Position numbers and translations under genes: made by a program. Source: Pleurostoma richardsiae (Eukaryota > Ascomycota > Sordariomycetes > Calosphaeriales > Pleurostomataceae). From it: a DNA stretch of 64,000 nt. Where the stretch lies: positions 434,001 through 498,000 of the forward strand of contig JANBVO010000015.1 in NCBI GenBank assembly GCA_030052745.1. The letters run 5' to 3'. Shown one piece after another: positions 45,520-57,281 of this stretch (the stretch's first letter is position 1; every line of letters starts with the position of its first letter). The notes under the pieces were generated by a model. The model saw nothing but the letters and a program-made list of their open reading frames with translations. It did no database searches and was not told the DNA's origin.

Positions 45520-46359
45520 GGTATCGGATGAGGGCTCTCGTCTCGGGTCACCCGTGGCATGAAATACAAAAGACGAGTTAGAAGATCTCACGGAGTGCGA
45601 ATACAAGTGAAGAACAGAGACGGTAGGTGACCATCAGGAGTAGAGTGACGGAGTGACCAGCTTATATCAAACCCACTCACCTGACCCAACAAGAACCCTC
45701 TTGGTTTCCTCACTAATACTCTCTAGCACCATAAATTTGGGTTCTCCATGCGGGCAGATGATTAGTGCCTCGAGGTCTAGGAGATATGTCCGATTCATTG
45801 ATCATCAGTCATCCATATCCACGGCGCGAGCATGTTGACACGGATGTGAGGAACGCCTATGCGACTACTATCCCACCTGTCATGGTTTATTCTCCTAATA
45901 TTTGGTCCGATACTAGAAGTCTAGATATTGACACTCCTGGAATAGGTCAACAAGTAAACACCACTCTAGCGGTGTGGTCTCCTGTGGTGTTGCGAACCTT
46001 GATGTCCACAATAGCCAGCCGAGGCAAAGCAACCATCAAGGTTCTCGAGACTGAAAACAGCGGCATCAGCAGTGATGGCAACAGATGCAACCAGCAATTC
46101 CGGAACGATGCCCGTCGCTATTGCGTAGTCATATATCTGAGACAGGATAAACGTGAAGAGTATGAGACTATCTTCCTCAGATCCTATTCGATGTGATGGG
46201 CAATTACAATCGTGTTAAACAGTTACCTAGCATAAGAAACGCTATAGTATTTTACATGGCTCAATCAAAGGGGAGAATAAATGGTCTAGCGGCACAGGCT
46301 CATGATGTTTAAATCATGTAACCATTAGCTGCGACAGCTGCTCGACTTTCGATCAGCGG
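45520..46359. other. intergenic, upstream of flavoprotein gene
   Basis: An 840-bp AT-richer region with no gene recognised. It includes the 3' flank of the SAT4-type pseudogene. Confidence 0.5.
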
Positions 46360-47763
46360 TCAATACATGCGCCGACCGGCCTTCCCCGGCTTGCGCTCCT
46401 CGGCAATTGCCCATTCCGACCGGGCTGTGATGCCCCGTCTCTCCTCGGCCTCAAGTTCGCTGCTCCTGCCACCGCTCGAGTCCGTCTTGCCCGAGACCGT
46501 GATCTCGACATCATATTTTGGGCTCAATGACCGTAGCCGGTACTGTGAGCTGTCGTCCGAGATTGGGCCGGGCGCCGCATTTCGGGTCTCGCACCCACCG
46601 TTTCTCTTGGAGCCCCCGAACGAAGCGTAGTTGCTAGTGCCGCTGGATGAGAACTTGCCGCGGCCGGGCAGCGGCCGCAGCAGCGGCACACATGCCAACG
46701 TCACGGCGACAGCTGGCTCCAGGCCGGAGGAGATGTTGGCTTGTGGGAGCGACATGGTGATGTCGGTGAAGTCGATCGAGGCTAGGGAGTGAATGCAGAT
46801 GCCGCTGACGACGCAGGTTCTGGTGGCATCGTAAGCAAGGAGTTTCCCCAACAGCCCGGTGAAGGGCGGATATACAGGAGCCCGACGCTGAACACCCCAA
46901 TCAGAACGATTTTCTTATACAGACGCAATTGTAGGCTGCACAGGCAGGGCAACGGCAAGCACAAGACCACGAGGTTCGTGAGAAGATTCAGGACGCCGGT
47001 GATAGTGAATGACATAACCTGGTCGTCGTAATGGCCCCGGGGATCGTCTGGTCCCATTTGAATGCGAAGGGCTGCCAGATTAGACACCCGGCGAGGATGA
47101 CTGCGATGGCCCACATCACGATAAAAGCAATGCCCGCCATGGACGTCCAAATGATGTAGGACACGAGAAAAACCCTGTGCATAGAGTATGAGGATGGAGG
47201 ACTTGCAGAGGCTGAGGCTAATTGCCCACGTGAATTCGAGCGGAATCATGAGCTATGCAGAGAAGGACATCTGTCAGCACGCCGTACCGCTTTCAGGCTA
47301 ATGGCTTCCTTGATACCTTGAACAGCTTGACGATAGTTCCTGTCCCGTACTCCGCCGCAACATCAGTCACATGTCCGTAGCCAATGCCGGCCTGTATAAC
47401 ACCTGTGGCATGCCTCGTTAGTTGAGTACAAGCCTGCCGAAATCTCAACAGTGGCACAATGACAGATGAACTCCGTTTCAGCAAGGAGGCTTAACGGTGA
47501 TGCTGATGGATTTCAATGCCAAGGAGAAGACCTGTGGAAGTGTCAGAACAGTCTCGGGAAGCTGAACGGGACCGCGAAGCATAACCCACGCAGGCGGCTA
47601 CGATAAGGTAGTCGCTTATATCCAGCGTTCTTGAGACGACACGCCGAGCGATCACGCGTAGAATGACGTCTAGAACCGGCAAGACGACGAATACCACTGA
47701 CACCGAGAGGACAGCCCTTTGGTTGGCCGTAACAATGGGGAACCGCGGCGTTCTTGTCGGCAG
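46360..47763 (-). pseudogene. SAT4/rhodopsin-like integral membrane protein, frameshifted
   Basis: Fungal seven-helix SAT4-type protein. Exons by consensus: from about 47760 to 47586, then 47531..47496, 47402..47317, 47252..46876 and 46819..46360. Recognised pieces are ANQRAVLSVSVVFVVL, SLCKSSILILYAQ, VFLVSYIIWTSMAGIAF, FKWDQTIPG, HYDDQVMSFTITGVLN, LRLYKKIVLIGVFSVG and a Ser/Gly-rich tail. The middle piece lies in another frame. One extra G at 47173-47175 shifts the frame after YAQ, and one missing G at about 47035-47042 restores it before HYDDQ. No in-frame ATG is found between an upstream TAA (about 47806) and the first helix. Splice sites all look intact. Either recent decay or homopolymer sequencing errors would explain it. 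Confidence 0.72.
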
Positions 47764-49470
47764 ACTGAACTGTTGGCAGACGGGGAAAAGGAGAAGACTA
47801 CGACATTATTCGATGAAGAATAAGTCTCTGTATATAACAAGGAGGAACAACTTGCAATTATAAAATGCCACAGAAGCTGGCTGGACCGGACGGATTCACG
47901 GCACGCGGTGCAAGAGGAGGAGCTTTCCAGGTAGCCCACGGTCTATCAGCAACCAGATCAAAACCCTTGTTCACTTTGGCACGGACCCCTGGAGCTTCTC
48001 GAACCAGCAGCTTCTAAACAAGACCCAAGGTGGTGATGTGCCAGTGCTCAAGCTCCAATGCACAAACGCGGCTACGCGCAAGTCGTGCACTACATCTCAA
48101 GGAAATCCCTGAATATGATCAGCGTCGCAGTGAAGGTGCATGAAGAGGGCCAGTCTCTCGGAAGCAAACCCAATTGGCGGCTTGGCATCCACCGGAAGGC
48201 GAACCTCGGAATGGGAAGCATTGGGTTCCTCCCGTTGTCTCGTCCCCTAGGCATGCTGTTGAAGTCCAACCGGCCAATTCTGTCTGCGGTCAGCCAGCAG
48301 ATCAGTTCCACTGTGCCTTCTAGAGGAGGCATTAACATGTGGAACAGACGGCAATATTTACCAGCGTGAAAGGCGTAGGTCCAAACCCTTCTCGTGCTAA
48401 GTTTCATTCACGGCGTAACATTCATTCCCTTTCACGTCAGCTTACGTCGCCCGTCACTTGTCGAATATAATTCTCATTGCCCTGGCAGGGACTATTGTTA
48501 CAACATAATCGTTCAAGTCGTCATCATGAACAACGACTTCGTGCTGAAGCGGACAATGATATGCCCTAGGTCTTAGTCTCGCTGGAGAACAAACTGCCCA
48601 AGACAACACTGGACACTTTCAGACGACTCGACAGTCGAGTCCCCAGCTTGCAGGGGCGCGCTATTCCTTTGCGGACCAATGGATACGAGCACTGATCGCG
48701 GAATCGAGCACCGCCAGGGGCACATAGGTACCAGTCAATATAGCGGATCCTCCTCCTTCTCCTGGCAGTACTCTGTTCGACCCTCGTCGCTCAGTTCAGG
48801 GGCTACGATAATAGGACGCAGAGCCTAGTACGTAGTACTTGTATCCATACGAGATGCAACCCCGGAACGCTACTGCTCGAAGCCGTGCATGAGTCGGTGG
48901 AGTTGGTATGGGTTGTGTGACACAGGCCATTCTGGGGTTGCGGCGTTAAACGGGGAGGGCTGCCTCAAATAGATGGCAGGGCTTTAGCTAGTCACGAATG
49001 TGTTAACGGGAAACGCTCTTTCTAACAATGCCTCACACCATTCTCGCCCACTGGTGATAGCATGCGGGTACTCCAGCTAACATGCGTCAGACTCAAGCCA
49101 CTCCGGATGAAGATACAGGGATCCGGAGCCGTGGAGCTATATGACAAGTTAGAAGGTGATTTCGCGACGTCCATGATTCGTGGACTTCCCCAACATGCAG
49201 GTCTTACAGGGGGGATGAATCAAAGGTCCCGGCACCCCTCGGGACAGGACGGAGGGATATAATGGGTTCCTCGAATAAGCCTTCTCCAGTTCCTTTCCGC
49301 GGTTGCGTACCGTGCAACCGGATTTGAGCCCCCCAACCGTGACCTACACCCTCCTTCCACCCTCATTGCTTCTCCTTTCTTTCTCCGCCGGATATTGTAC
49401 CCTGTAGCGTCTTATCTTTGTGTAGAATTGATGGCCGTGCGCTACGCTGAGTAAAACACTGCAGTTCTAG
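47764..49470. other. long intergenic stretch, P450 upstream
   Basis: About 1.7 kb without a gene. Near its end are GATATAATGG (about 49255-49264) and a CT-rich tract (about 49345-49390), likely promoter parts for the P450. Confidence 0.5.
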
Positions 49471-51079
49471 ATGATGGAAGAACTCAAGGAGTTGACCGGC
49501 CTGAGTTGGTCGCAGGCTGCCGGCCTGGTCGTCTTCGCCCTGTTAACTATCTGCGTATGGCGTCGATGCTTCTCGCCCATTAGTGACGTTCCGGGCCCCG
49601 TTGTGGCTAGCTGCACTCGGTTCTGGCACATTTGGCACATTCTCAAGGGCGACCAGAATTTGGAGTCCATCCGGCTCCACGATAAGCATGGTGAGCCTCT
49701 ATCAGTCGGCGTGGGCAGGTCGAGATGTTGCTAACTGTGGCCGCAAAGGGCACTTTGTCCGCATTGCGCCGAACGAGGTGAGCGTCAGCCACCCGGACGC
49801 GACCAAGAAGGTTCTGTCAGCGCCTCTGCACAAGGGCAGCTGGTACAAGGTTGTTGCCTTCCCGGACGGGCGGTTCGTCAACCCCATGTCTGCGACGGAT
49901 CCCAAGGTGAAGAACGAGCTGTCGCGGCACCTGGCACCGGCGTACACGCTCACCAACCTACTGCAGTCCGAGGACAGCATCAGCCACGTCATTGAGCTGC
50001 TGCTTGGCTGGCTGGACAAGTATGCATCTACTGGCGAGGCGATGGACCTCGACAAATTCTTCACCTACGCTACTTCAGATGTGATCGGCGAGCTCGTCTT
50101 TTCCAAGCAGTTTGGCTTCTTGCGCGAGGGCAGAGACATCGGCGGCGCCATCGCCAGTGCGCACCCGCAGGCCGCTTACGTCGCCGTGGCTGGCTTCTTT
50201 CGCTGGGCCCATGTGCTCTTCCTCAGCAACCCCGTCATCATCCGGCTCGGCATCACGCCCTGGGGCCACATCATCGACACTGCCATGGCCGCGATCAAGG
50301 AGCGTCAAGCCAATCCCGACGCCTGCTTCGACGCCGCCGCCCACTGGTTCCGCATGCTCGAGCAGCACCCGGACCGCATGCAGCTGCACGAGATCCACAG
50401 TGCCGCCTTCAACGCGGTCGCCGCGGGCAACGAGACTGTCGCGGCGGGCCTGCAAGCCTTTGTCTACCTTATGATCCGCCATCCGGGCACCTGGGAGCGG
50501 GCCGGAGCCGAGATTGACGCCGCGGGCCTCTCGCGCGACCGTGTGATCAGCTTCGCCGACGCGCACGCCCTGCCATACCTGCAGGCGTGCATCAAGGAGG
50601 CGCTTCGCATCTTCTCGCCTGCGCCGATGGGCTTGCCTCGCGTAGCACCCAAGGGAGGACTGCAGATCGGCGACCGGACGCTGCCAGCGGGGACGATTGC
50701 GTCGGTTAATGTGTGGGTGATCCATTACTCCAAGGAGATCTGGGGACCTGACGCGCGGGAGTTTAACCCGGATCGCTGGATGAGTGATGACGCGCTGCGA
50801 CTAGACAAGTACTTCATCCCAGTGAGTTCACGGTTCACCGGCAGGGTACGATAAACCACACAGACTAACATGTTCCGATTGCAGTGGGGACTTGGATACG
50901 CCTCATGCCCGGGCCAGAACATCGCCAAGATCGAACTGTCCAAGATATGTGCGACTCTTGTGCGCGATTACAATATCCGACAGGTCGATCCGAAGCAGGA
51001 GTGGTCTTGGAAAGCGTACTTTACAGTGGTTCCACACGATTGGCCATGCTATGTCGAGAAGAGAAAGGTGGAAGCGTGA
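49471..51079 (+). CDS. cytochrome P450 monooxygenase (pisatin demethylase-like group)
   Basis: Heme-thiolate monooxygenase of the ER membrane. Exons 49471..49690, 49749..50821 and 50885..51079 give 495 aa. There is one N-terminal anchor helix (about 15-31), then a proline-rich hinge SDVPGPV. The I-helix has AAGNET, the ExxR motif is KEALR (about 357-361), and the PERF-type region is FNPDRW. The heme loop is WGLGYASCPGQ with Cys439. The usual Phe and Arg of FGxGxRxCxG are Trp and Ala; the Arg change is known in this fungal group, the Trp is less usual and is created by the exon 3 boundary. The tandem ATG at 49471/49474 leaves the exact start open. The substrate is unknown; relatives oxidise phytoalexins and secondary metabolites. 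Confidence 0.94.
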
Positions 51080-52043
51080 ATCTTGAGAATAATCCCTGAT
51101 TACCTACGGAGAGGCCCATCACATCGGTTTGAGGCCTAGGGCGCCGTCGACGACAGCCGCACTTCTTACCGCAAGATAAGCGAGGTTCGAACCCCTGAGC
51201 GTACGCGCTCCGTAAAGGTAACCGTGAAATTGTCACCAGTGGTCACGGATATCGCAGACATGCGTGGGCAGGGCGAGCCCTTCCCTTGTGTCGTCTTCTA
51301 TATATTGAGATGGATAGACGATCCACCCTCGTCCTGTCGCCCGTGTACGCCAGGACAATCGGTCGACTTTCAAAGATTTGCGTGTTTCTTGGGCTGGCAG
51401 CATTTCCTGTATGCCCCGACTGGGGCACGGGGCCCTGCTCCGCGGAGATGTCAAATTCTACTCCACTCGGAGCGGGTCTCGGATCCGGTTCCAACTTCCG
51501 GGGCATTTCCGTAAGGTACCGTGGTGTTCAGCCACCTGCAGCGCGTCTTGTCACATCGAAAGACCCCTACTGAGCCATGTAGCAGATCTTCAATGAATTT
51601 GTGGCCTAGAATCAATTCAGACAGCAATGTAGGCTTCGTGAGGCCGAGAGCACCTGGAACTTTGCTGTCCGGACCTCTTCCTGACGTCGGGGCTACAATG
51701 TCATCAAAGCGGGCTCCAATGACCCACGGCAGCAGGACCTGGGAATGCTCACGCTAAGTTCCGTGACTACCGGCGATCCTTCAGCCTGCTGAGCAAAGCA
51801 TGATTAGCAATCAGTGTAGGTCGCGCTTTCGGGCTTCGAGTGAACTTACCGAGTGGCGGCATGAGCTCCTCACGGCTTACAGTGACCATATCGATACTCA
51901 AGAGAAATAAATACGGGATGGGCTGCGGCTCAAGGACGGGAGGCTGCCAATGGACATCCAGCCATTGAGTCCCGTATGCCCCCTGTGCCATCTTTCTCTG
52001 CCCAGGCCCACCCGACAAGAGAAGACACCTTGGTTGAAGTGCG
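51080..52043. other. intergenic, P450 3' end and MCT-type carrier promoter
   Basis: A 964-bp region. A palindromic GGTTCGAACC at about 51184 looks like a tRNA B box but has no tRNA around it. An AAATAAATA word at about 51906 is the only TATA-like site near the next gene. Confidence 0.5.
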
Positions 52044-53450
52044 ATGGAGAGCGGGTCGGAAAGCTCGTCCTCTGAGCAACCGAATCTGCCGGATCGGGAG
52101 ATCGAAAAGACACAGGCAGATCCAGAGAAGCGTGCAAGCGGCAATGATCCGGGATCCGAGAGCCCTTCCCCTACGGACTCGGAGACGGAAGACGCTTCGG
52201 TTCTGGCTTCCTGTGAGCGAGGGCGACCAACAACAGCGAGCGGGATCCCAGACGGTGGCCTCGAGGCGTGGCTCCAGGCCCTCGGCTCCTGCATCGTGAT
52301 GATCGAAACCTGGGGCATAGTCAACAGCTTTGGCGTCTTCCAGTCCTACTACGAGACCGACGTGCTCGCCTCCTCTTCCTCGAGCAGCATTTCCTGGATC
52401 GGCTCCCTGCAAGCCTCCCTCCTGATGCTCGTCGGCGTAATCTCCGGCCCGTTGTACGATGCAGGCTACTTCAGGCACCTCGTTTTCGCGGGCCTGATCC
52501 TCATCGTTTTCGGCATGTTTATGACCTCACTGTGCGCGGCGTACTGGCAAGTCCTCTTGGCCCAAGGAATCTGCGTCGGCGTAGGCATGGGCCTAGCTTT
52601 TGTGCCCTCTACCGCTGTTCTGGCTCAGTGGTTCCACCGCCGGCGCGCCCTCGCCTTGGGATGCGCATCTGCTGGCTCGCCCATCGGTGGCATTGTCTTT
52701 CCCATCGTGTTCATACGTCTCCAGCCGACACTAGGCTTTGCCTGGGCTACCCGTGTCATCTCGTTCATCCTCCTGGCAATTAGTGTCATCCCCATCGTCT
52801 TGATGCGGACCCGTGTGCCCCCGACGCACAAGGCACGCGCTCTGATCGACCGGTCGGCGCTGCATGACGCGCCGTTCGTGCTCGTTGTGGTTGCGAGCTT
52901 CTTCACGTTCATGACGCTGTACGTCGCCTACTTCTATCTGCAGGTGTTTGACGAGTCAAAAAGGATCTCCAGCCAGGGGTTCGCCCCGTACACAGTCACG
53001 CTGCTCAACGCGGGGAGCACGGTGGGGAGGGTTGCACCGAACTACATCGCGGACAAGGCCGGTGCGCTCAACGTACACATTGCATGTGCTATTGCGACCA
53101 CGGCACTGCTATTCGGATGGATGGGGATCCGAAGCATGGGATCTCTGGTGGTGTTCGCGCTGTTATACGGCTGCTTCTCAGGTGGAATCGTGGCCGTGAT
53201 GCCGGCGGTTGTTATGACGATGTCGCCAGATGTGGGAAGAGTCGGCGTCAGGATTGGTATGCTGTTCATGCTCACGGGCATAGCTGTATTGATCGGAACG
53301 CCCATTGCCGGCATCATTCTCGGGCCGTCAAGTGAAGTTGACTGGCCCGGCGTCATGTGGTATTCGGCCGGCGCACTTCTCATGGGCACGCTCGTATATC
53401 TCGCAGCAAGGGCCACTCTGTATAGACAAAAAGGTGGCTGGAAGGCTTGA
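52044..53450 (+). CDS. MFS monocarboxylate transporter-like carrier (MCT family)
   Basis: Twelve-helix carrier of the fungal MCT group. Single exon, 468 aa; it is the only intron-free transporter in the window. The acidic Ser-rich N-terminal tail of about 68 residues ends with PDGGLEAWLQALGSC, the family signature before helix 1. FGVFQSYYETDVL, SISWIGSLQ and the central GVGMGLAFVPSTAVLAQWF also match the family. The loop between helices 6 and 7 is short. Fungal members export or import organic acids and secondary metabolites. Its position after the P450 suggests a possible export role, which is inference. Confidence 0.94.
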   Translation: MESGSESSSSEQPNLPDREIEKTQADPEKRASGNDPGSESPSPTDSETEDASVLASCERGRPTTASGIPDGGLEAWLQALGSCIVMIETWGIVNSFGVFQSYYETDVLASSSSSSISWIGSLQASLLMLVGVISGPLYDAGYFRHLVFAGLILIVFGMFMTSLCAAYWQVLLAQGICVGVGMGLAFVPSTAVLAQWFHRRRALALGCASAGSPIGGIVFPIVFIRLQPTLGFAWATRVISFILLAISVIPIVLMRTRVPPTHKARALIDRSALHDAPFVLVVVASFFTFMTLYVAYFYLQVFDESKRISSQGFAPYTVTLLNAGSTVGRVAPNYIADKAGALNVHIACAIATTALLFGWMGIRSMGSLVVFALLYGCFSGGIVAVMPAVVMTMSPDVGRVGVRIGMLFMLTGIAVLIGTPIAGIILGPSSEVDWPGVMWYSAGALLMGTLVYLAARATLYRQKGGWKA

Positions 53451-54568
53451 GTAAAAGCCGGGAATACCTTCATGCTTGGCGTTCTAGACCCCGGGCCATC
53501 GCATGCCATAGACCTTGCGAACCGGCTGTCGTCAGCGTCCAGTATATGCAAAAGCATATACTTGTCGTCGAATAAAAGGAGAATTTGTCTGTTCCGGATT
53601 GTTATGCTGTCTCTGAAAAGTCGGTATCCTCCATCCTCTCCAGCCTTCGCCCTGGTAGATTCAACCACAGGGGATGACTCAATACCAGTCACAGCATGCC
53701 GACTCCCTTTCGAGACCACTACCCTTAAATAGGGTCGCATAGGTGCAGTTTTTTGCAAGGCATAGCGGTCGGTTAATGGCTGATTGCGGGCCGCTCCAGC
53801 CCAAACGGTTGCGATGTCAAAGACTCAATCTCCTCGGAGTACCTGGCTCAGCCAGATATGGCGACCTCACCGTTCGTTTCCTGAACATGGCGTGATTGTG
53901 TGCGACGACACATTACCAAGGCCTAGAAAATGTGTTTTAAGTGAAGGTTTAACTGCCTGTCAAACCCTTGGGGTGAATCTTTGAGTTGAGATTCTACAGA
54001 GGCCCGTGGGAAGTGGAAATCTCTCGATATCACTGTTGTGTGCATGTATTGCTTTCGGTGTTGGAGCTCACTCTTGTCCTGAATTATCTGTCATTGTCTC
54101 GGGTCTCTCGCATCTGCGAGAATAAAAAGTCTTCGGTCTTCGCGGCGTACACAGTCTGGCGACCTAGCCTTTCAAACTCAGGCTGATTCACGGCGCGGCC
54201 ACTATCGCACAGCCGAAGATTGCTCGCCGGCTGTGCAGAGTGAATCATGATGGCCGCATGTAGCTACAAGTTGCACCGAGCTACGACGGCGTCGTTGCTG
54301 AGTTCGGCGCCTGAACCGCAGCACGTATCAATGACGAGCACTCGGCGCTACCGATATGAGAGTTTAACTATACTTCATGCACCTGCGGCTCACTCAAGGT
54401 GAGCGCCACGTATAGACCGCCGCTTCCACAGGCTGGTTACGTCAAACACATCAACTAGCCGTGTGGACAGTGACGCTACATGCGGGCGAACCGGAGCACC
54501 TTAGACAGGGTGTCGTCTGTGGTCTTCTCGGATGCAAGTAGACTTCTAAGTACTGATCGCCTAGGCAG
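53451..54568. other. intergenic, convergent 3' ends
   Basis: About 1.1 kb between the MCT-type carrier and the Zn2Cys6 gene stop. It holds the inverted-repeat structure at 54184-54247 and no gene. Confidence 0.5.
54184..54247. repeat. nested inverted repeats, hairpin/cruciform candidate
   Basis: Inner arms GCACAGCCG (54207-54215) and CGGCTGTGC (54228-54236) pair perfectly around a 12-nt loop. Outer arms TGATTCA (54184-54190) and TGAATCA (54241-54247) also pair. They lie between convergent genes. Confidence 0.75.
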
Positions 54569-56779
54569 CTATGGGACCGTCAAGCAGTCCGTGGCCCATC
54601 CGTCCGCCGACCTCGAGTGCAGAACGATTCTAAAAGGCACCCTGTCGCTCATGACCAGGCTACTGCTGCCGTCTTCGCGGTCGTCACAACCTCGAAGCAT
54701 CAACCGCTGCTCCCTGCGAACGGCGCGGTCGCACACACCGTCGTCCTCGTCCATTGACTCCTCGTCCTCCTCGATCGCTGCCGCGATGATGTCCCACGAG
54801 CCCCCCATCGCCGCCCGCCGCCGCTCCGTCTCCTCGTCCAGGAACACCATAAGGCGCCTCGTCTGCCGCACGTTCCAGATGCCTTCCCGCCCACGACCTC
54901 CGCCGCCCACGGCCCCCGCTTCCGCCTCCTCGTACCCGCCGAGCCAGTGCCAGATCCAGCTGCGCATGGACGGGTCCGAGGTCCAGTAGTACGCGCCGCC
55001 GATGGCCGGTAGCATCCCATGGCCGAACGCCTCTGCCTGAGCGCACGACGCGGCCGAAAGGCCCGCCGCGATCCGGCATATGTGGAGCACCGTCGCCTCC
55101 GTGTCCCGGGGCGCCTCCTTGCTGCCGTCGCCGCGGTATCGCGTCCGCGCCCTCATCCGCGCACATAGGAAGTGAGAGTAGTTTACCGCCGCCGTGCGCG
55201 CGTCCACCGAGTTAGGAAACGTCAGGGGCCGTACCTCCACCACCGCCCTGCGGCCAGCAGTCCCTCCGCACCCGCTGCCTGTCGATGCAGGGAAGGCGAC
55301 GACCTCCTGAACCCCGGTGTCGACAGGTAGCTCCGACGGCGGCAGGCGGCGCTGCCAGTCGGCCAGCGCGGCGTCCACCTCGCCCATCTTGCGCACCCAC
55401 TTGCGCCAGAGGTCCGGCCGGTAGCGGTACTTGAGCTCGATCTTGCTGACCCGCCGGATCAGCGCCAGCAGCCTGTCGCGCGGCGACTCGGAGCGCTCGA
55501 TCATCGACGACAGCTCGCTGGCGACGCCTGGGTTCATGGTGCGCAGGCTCGTCACTGCGAGGTCGCGGTTCTGCAGCTCGACCAGCAGCGCCATGCGCGC
55601 GAACGCATGTGCCAGCTGACGACCCTTGGGCGACTGCACAAAGCGGCCGTGGCAGGCGCTGAGGATGCGGCCCGCCGCGCGCAGGTGCGCCCTCCAGGCG
55701 GCGAGGCAACCCAGGCGCAGGTCACAGTTGGCGAGCAGCAGCCGGGTGAGGAACCAGGCGAGGAGGTCCTGCAGGGAGCAGTCGCGGAATGCCGACACCG
55801 TCGTCTTGGGGAATGTATCGTGGAGCGCTTGCACTGACATGGTGTAATGTCGCAGCGCCTGCTTCTCGGGCGTCATATGGTGTGCGAGTGCGAGGCCGTC
55901 CTGACCCGCCGGGGCCGACTTGGCTGGAGATGCGCAGAGGGCCGTGACGGCTAGGGCCGCTCGGTAGAGGTACGGCGCAGAGAAAGACTCGTCCGCAATC
56001 AGCCCAGCAAGCGGCACGATGGCGGTGAGGCCGTTGACGCCGTCGTGCAGCAGCCGGTGGAAGTGCTCCGGGTCGTCGGGGAACTGGAAACATTGCCGAG
56101 CTACCGGGTGCAGCGACACGGAAGAGATCGTTGGAGGGAGACGGGGGTAGAGGAGGGCGTCCATGTTTGAGAAGTCCAGGCTGCTGCTGGCTGGTGAGCC
56201 GTCCGTGTCGTCGACGGCAAACCACTCGGTCTCGTTGCTGAGCTGCTCGAGGTCCCCGTCGTCCATCTGCTCGACCTGCGACGGGCTCCACGCGCCCCAC
56301 ATCCAGGTGTCGTCGTTGAGGAAGGCCATGACCGTCTCGTCTTGGTTGACTCGGGCGCCGGGACTCTCAAGCTGCGGCCCCGGGAGAAGAGGGGCTGTCT
56401 CCGGCGCGACGGCATCTGCGGGTTTGCGGGGGCTAGCCTGGGCACTCGGCTTCCTCGCCTGGAACTTCTGTGTGATTAACGACGTCTGGTCCCTGAAGGC
56501 GATTCTGTTGCCGTAGCCCTCGCAGTTGTAGCCGAGCCTTATGCACTGGGAGACGAATTAGCACCCGCGGGATTGTCATTGGGGCTTGGCCGACAAGGGG
56601 GTCGGGCCTACATTGAAGCACTCGGGCTTGGTCTTGTCACATCGGAGGTGCCGGCGGCGACAGGTCGCGCATCCGTTCCGGTCGCGAGAGACCACGTTCC
56701 TCTTCCGGGGTTGTCGGGGCGGGCCCTGCTTGGCCGCCGCAGACGGCAGGGGGTCCGGGGGTGATGCAGAGTCTGACAT
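54569..56779 (-). CDS. Zn2Cys6 transcription factor
   Basis: Nuclear regulator. Exons 56779..56612 and 56545..54569 give 714 aa. The intron splits the zinc cluster between its fourth and fifth Cys. Cys37, 40, 47, 54, 57 and 64 form CX2CX6CX6CX2CX6C. A Pro/Lys/Arg-rich N-terminus precedes it (RQPRKRNVVSRDRNG), a likely nuclear localisation signal. The long C-terminal region has the fungal-specific TF helices (FHRLLHDGVNG, LYRAALAVTALCAS, DCSLQDLLAWFLTRLLLANC). An acidic patch lies near the end (EEDEESMDEDDG). The gene is unusually GC-rich compared with its flanks. It lies downstream of, and on the same strand as, the ABC transporter. The target is unknown. Confidence 0.93.
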
Positions 56780-57281
56780 GGCCGCGGTAGTGAAGAGAAG
56801 AGCCCTAGAGAAGCGCTGTTACCGCAGGGCAGAGGGAAAGGAATGGGCGAGGGTTGAAGGGAGGAAAATGACCGACTAACTAGGGGACGAGGGGACGAAA
56901 TCGGACTGGCTCAGAGCATGCCTTATCTTTACCCCATCGCCACGCCCGCCCTTGCAGCCGCTAGACCAGGGGGTTAAAGATGCCGCGGGTGATGCCCTAG
57001 ATGTGATTTGCAAGACCGCTGAACGACGATCCACCCTTATCTTTGCCAAGCTGGAAGGTCGGGGGCGGGCATTAGCGCCTCTCTCGGGATGGAACCGTCG
57101 CAGAGCCGGCGGGAATAACAAGCAGGGTCGCCAACGTGGAAGCACCTGATACAGGGGTCGAGGTGGCAGCATAAGCCGCGTTAAAGCGAGGCTATCATCA
57201 AACAGCACTCACTATTCGAGGCTGTCTATCTACGGAGCAGACTCCGAGAGTTATCTACTATGTACAGGTGCGCGCTGACTA
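56780..57281. other. intergenic, Zn2Cys6 promoter and ABC transporter 3' end
   Basis: A 502-bp region with no clear TATA box and no repeat. Confidence 0.45.

Noticed and set aside
45765-46196. 143-codon open frame on the plus strand
   Set aside because: No domain, no coding-like composition and no good start; it lies in the upstream region of the flavoprotein gene.
48058-48369. 103-codon open frame on the plus strand
   Set aside because: No family character, no signal or membrane segment and no plausible splice extension.
51150-51215. GGTTCGAACC with flanking GC-rich arms, resembling a tRNA T-arm/B box
   Set aside because: The motif is self-complementary, the T-stem does not pair beyond four bases on either strand, and no box A, anticodon arm or acceptor stem is present.
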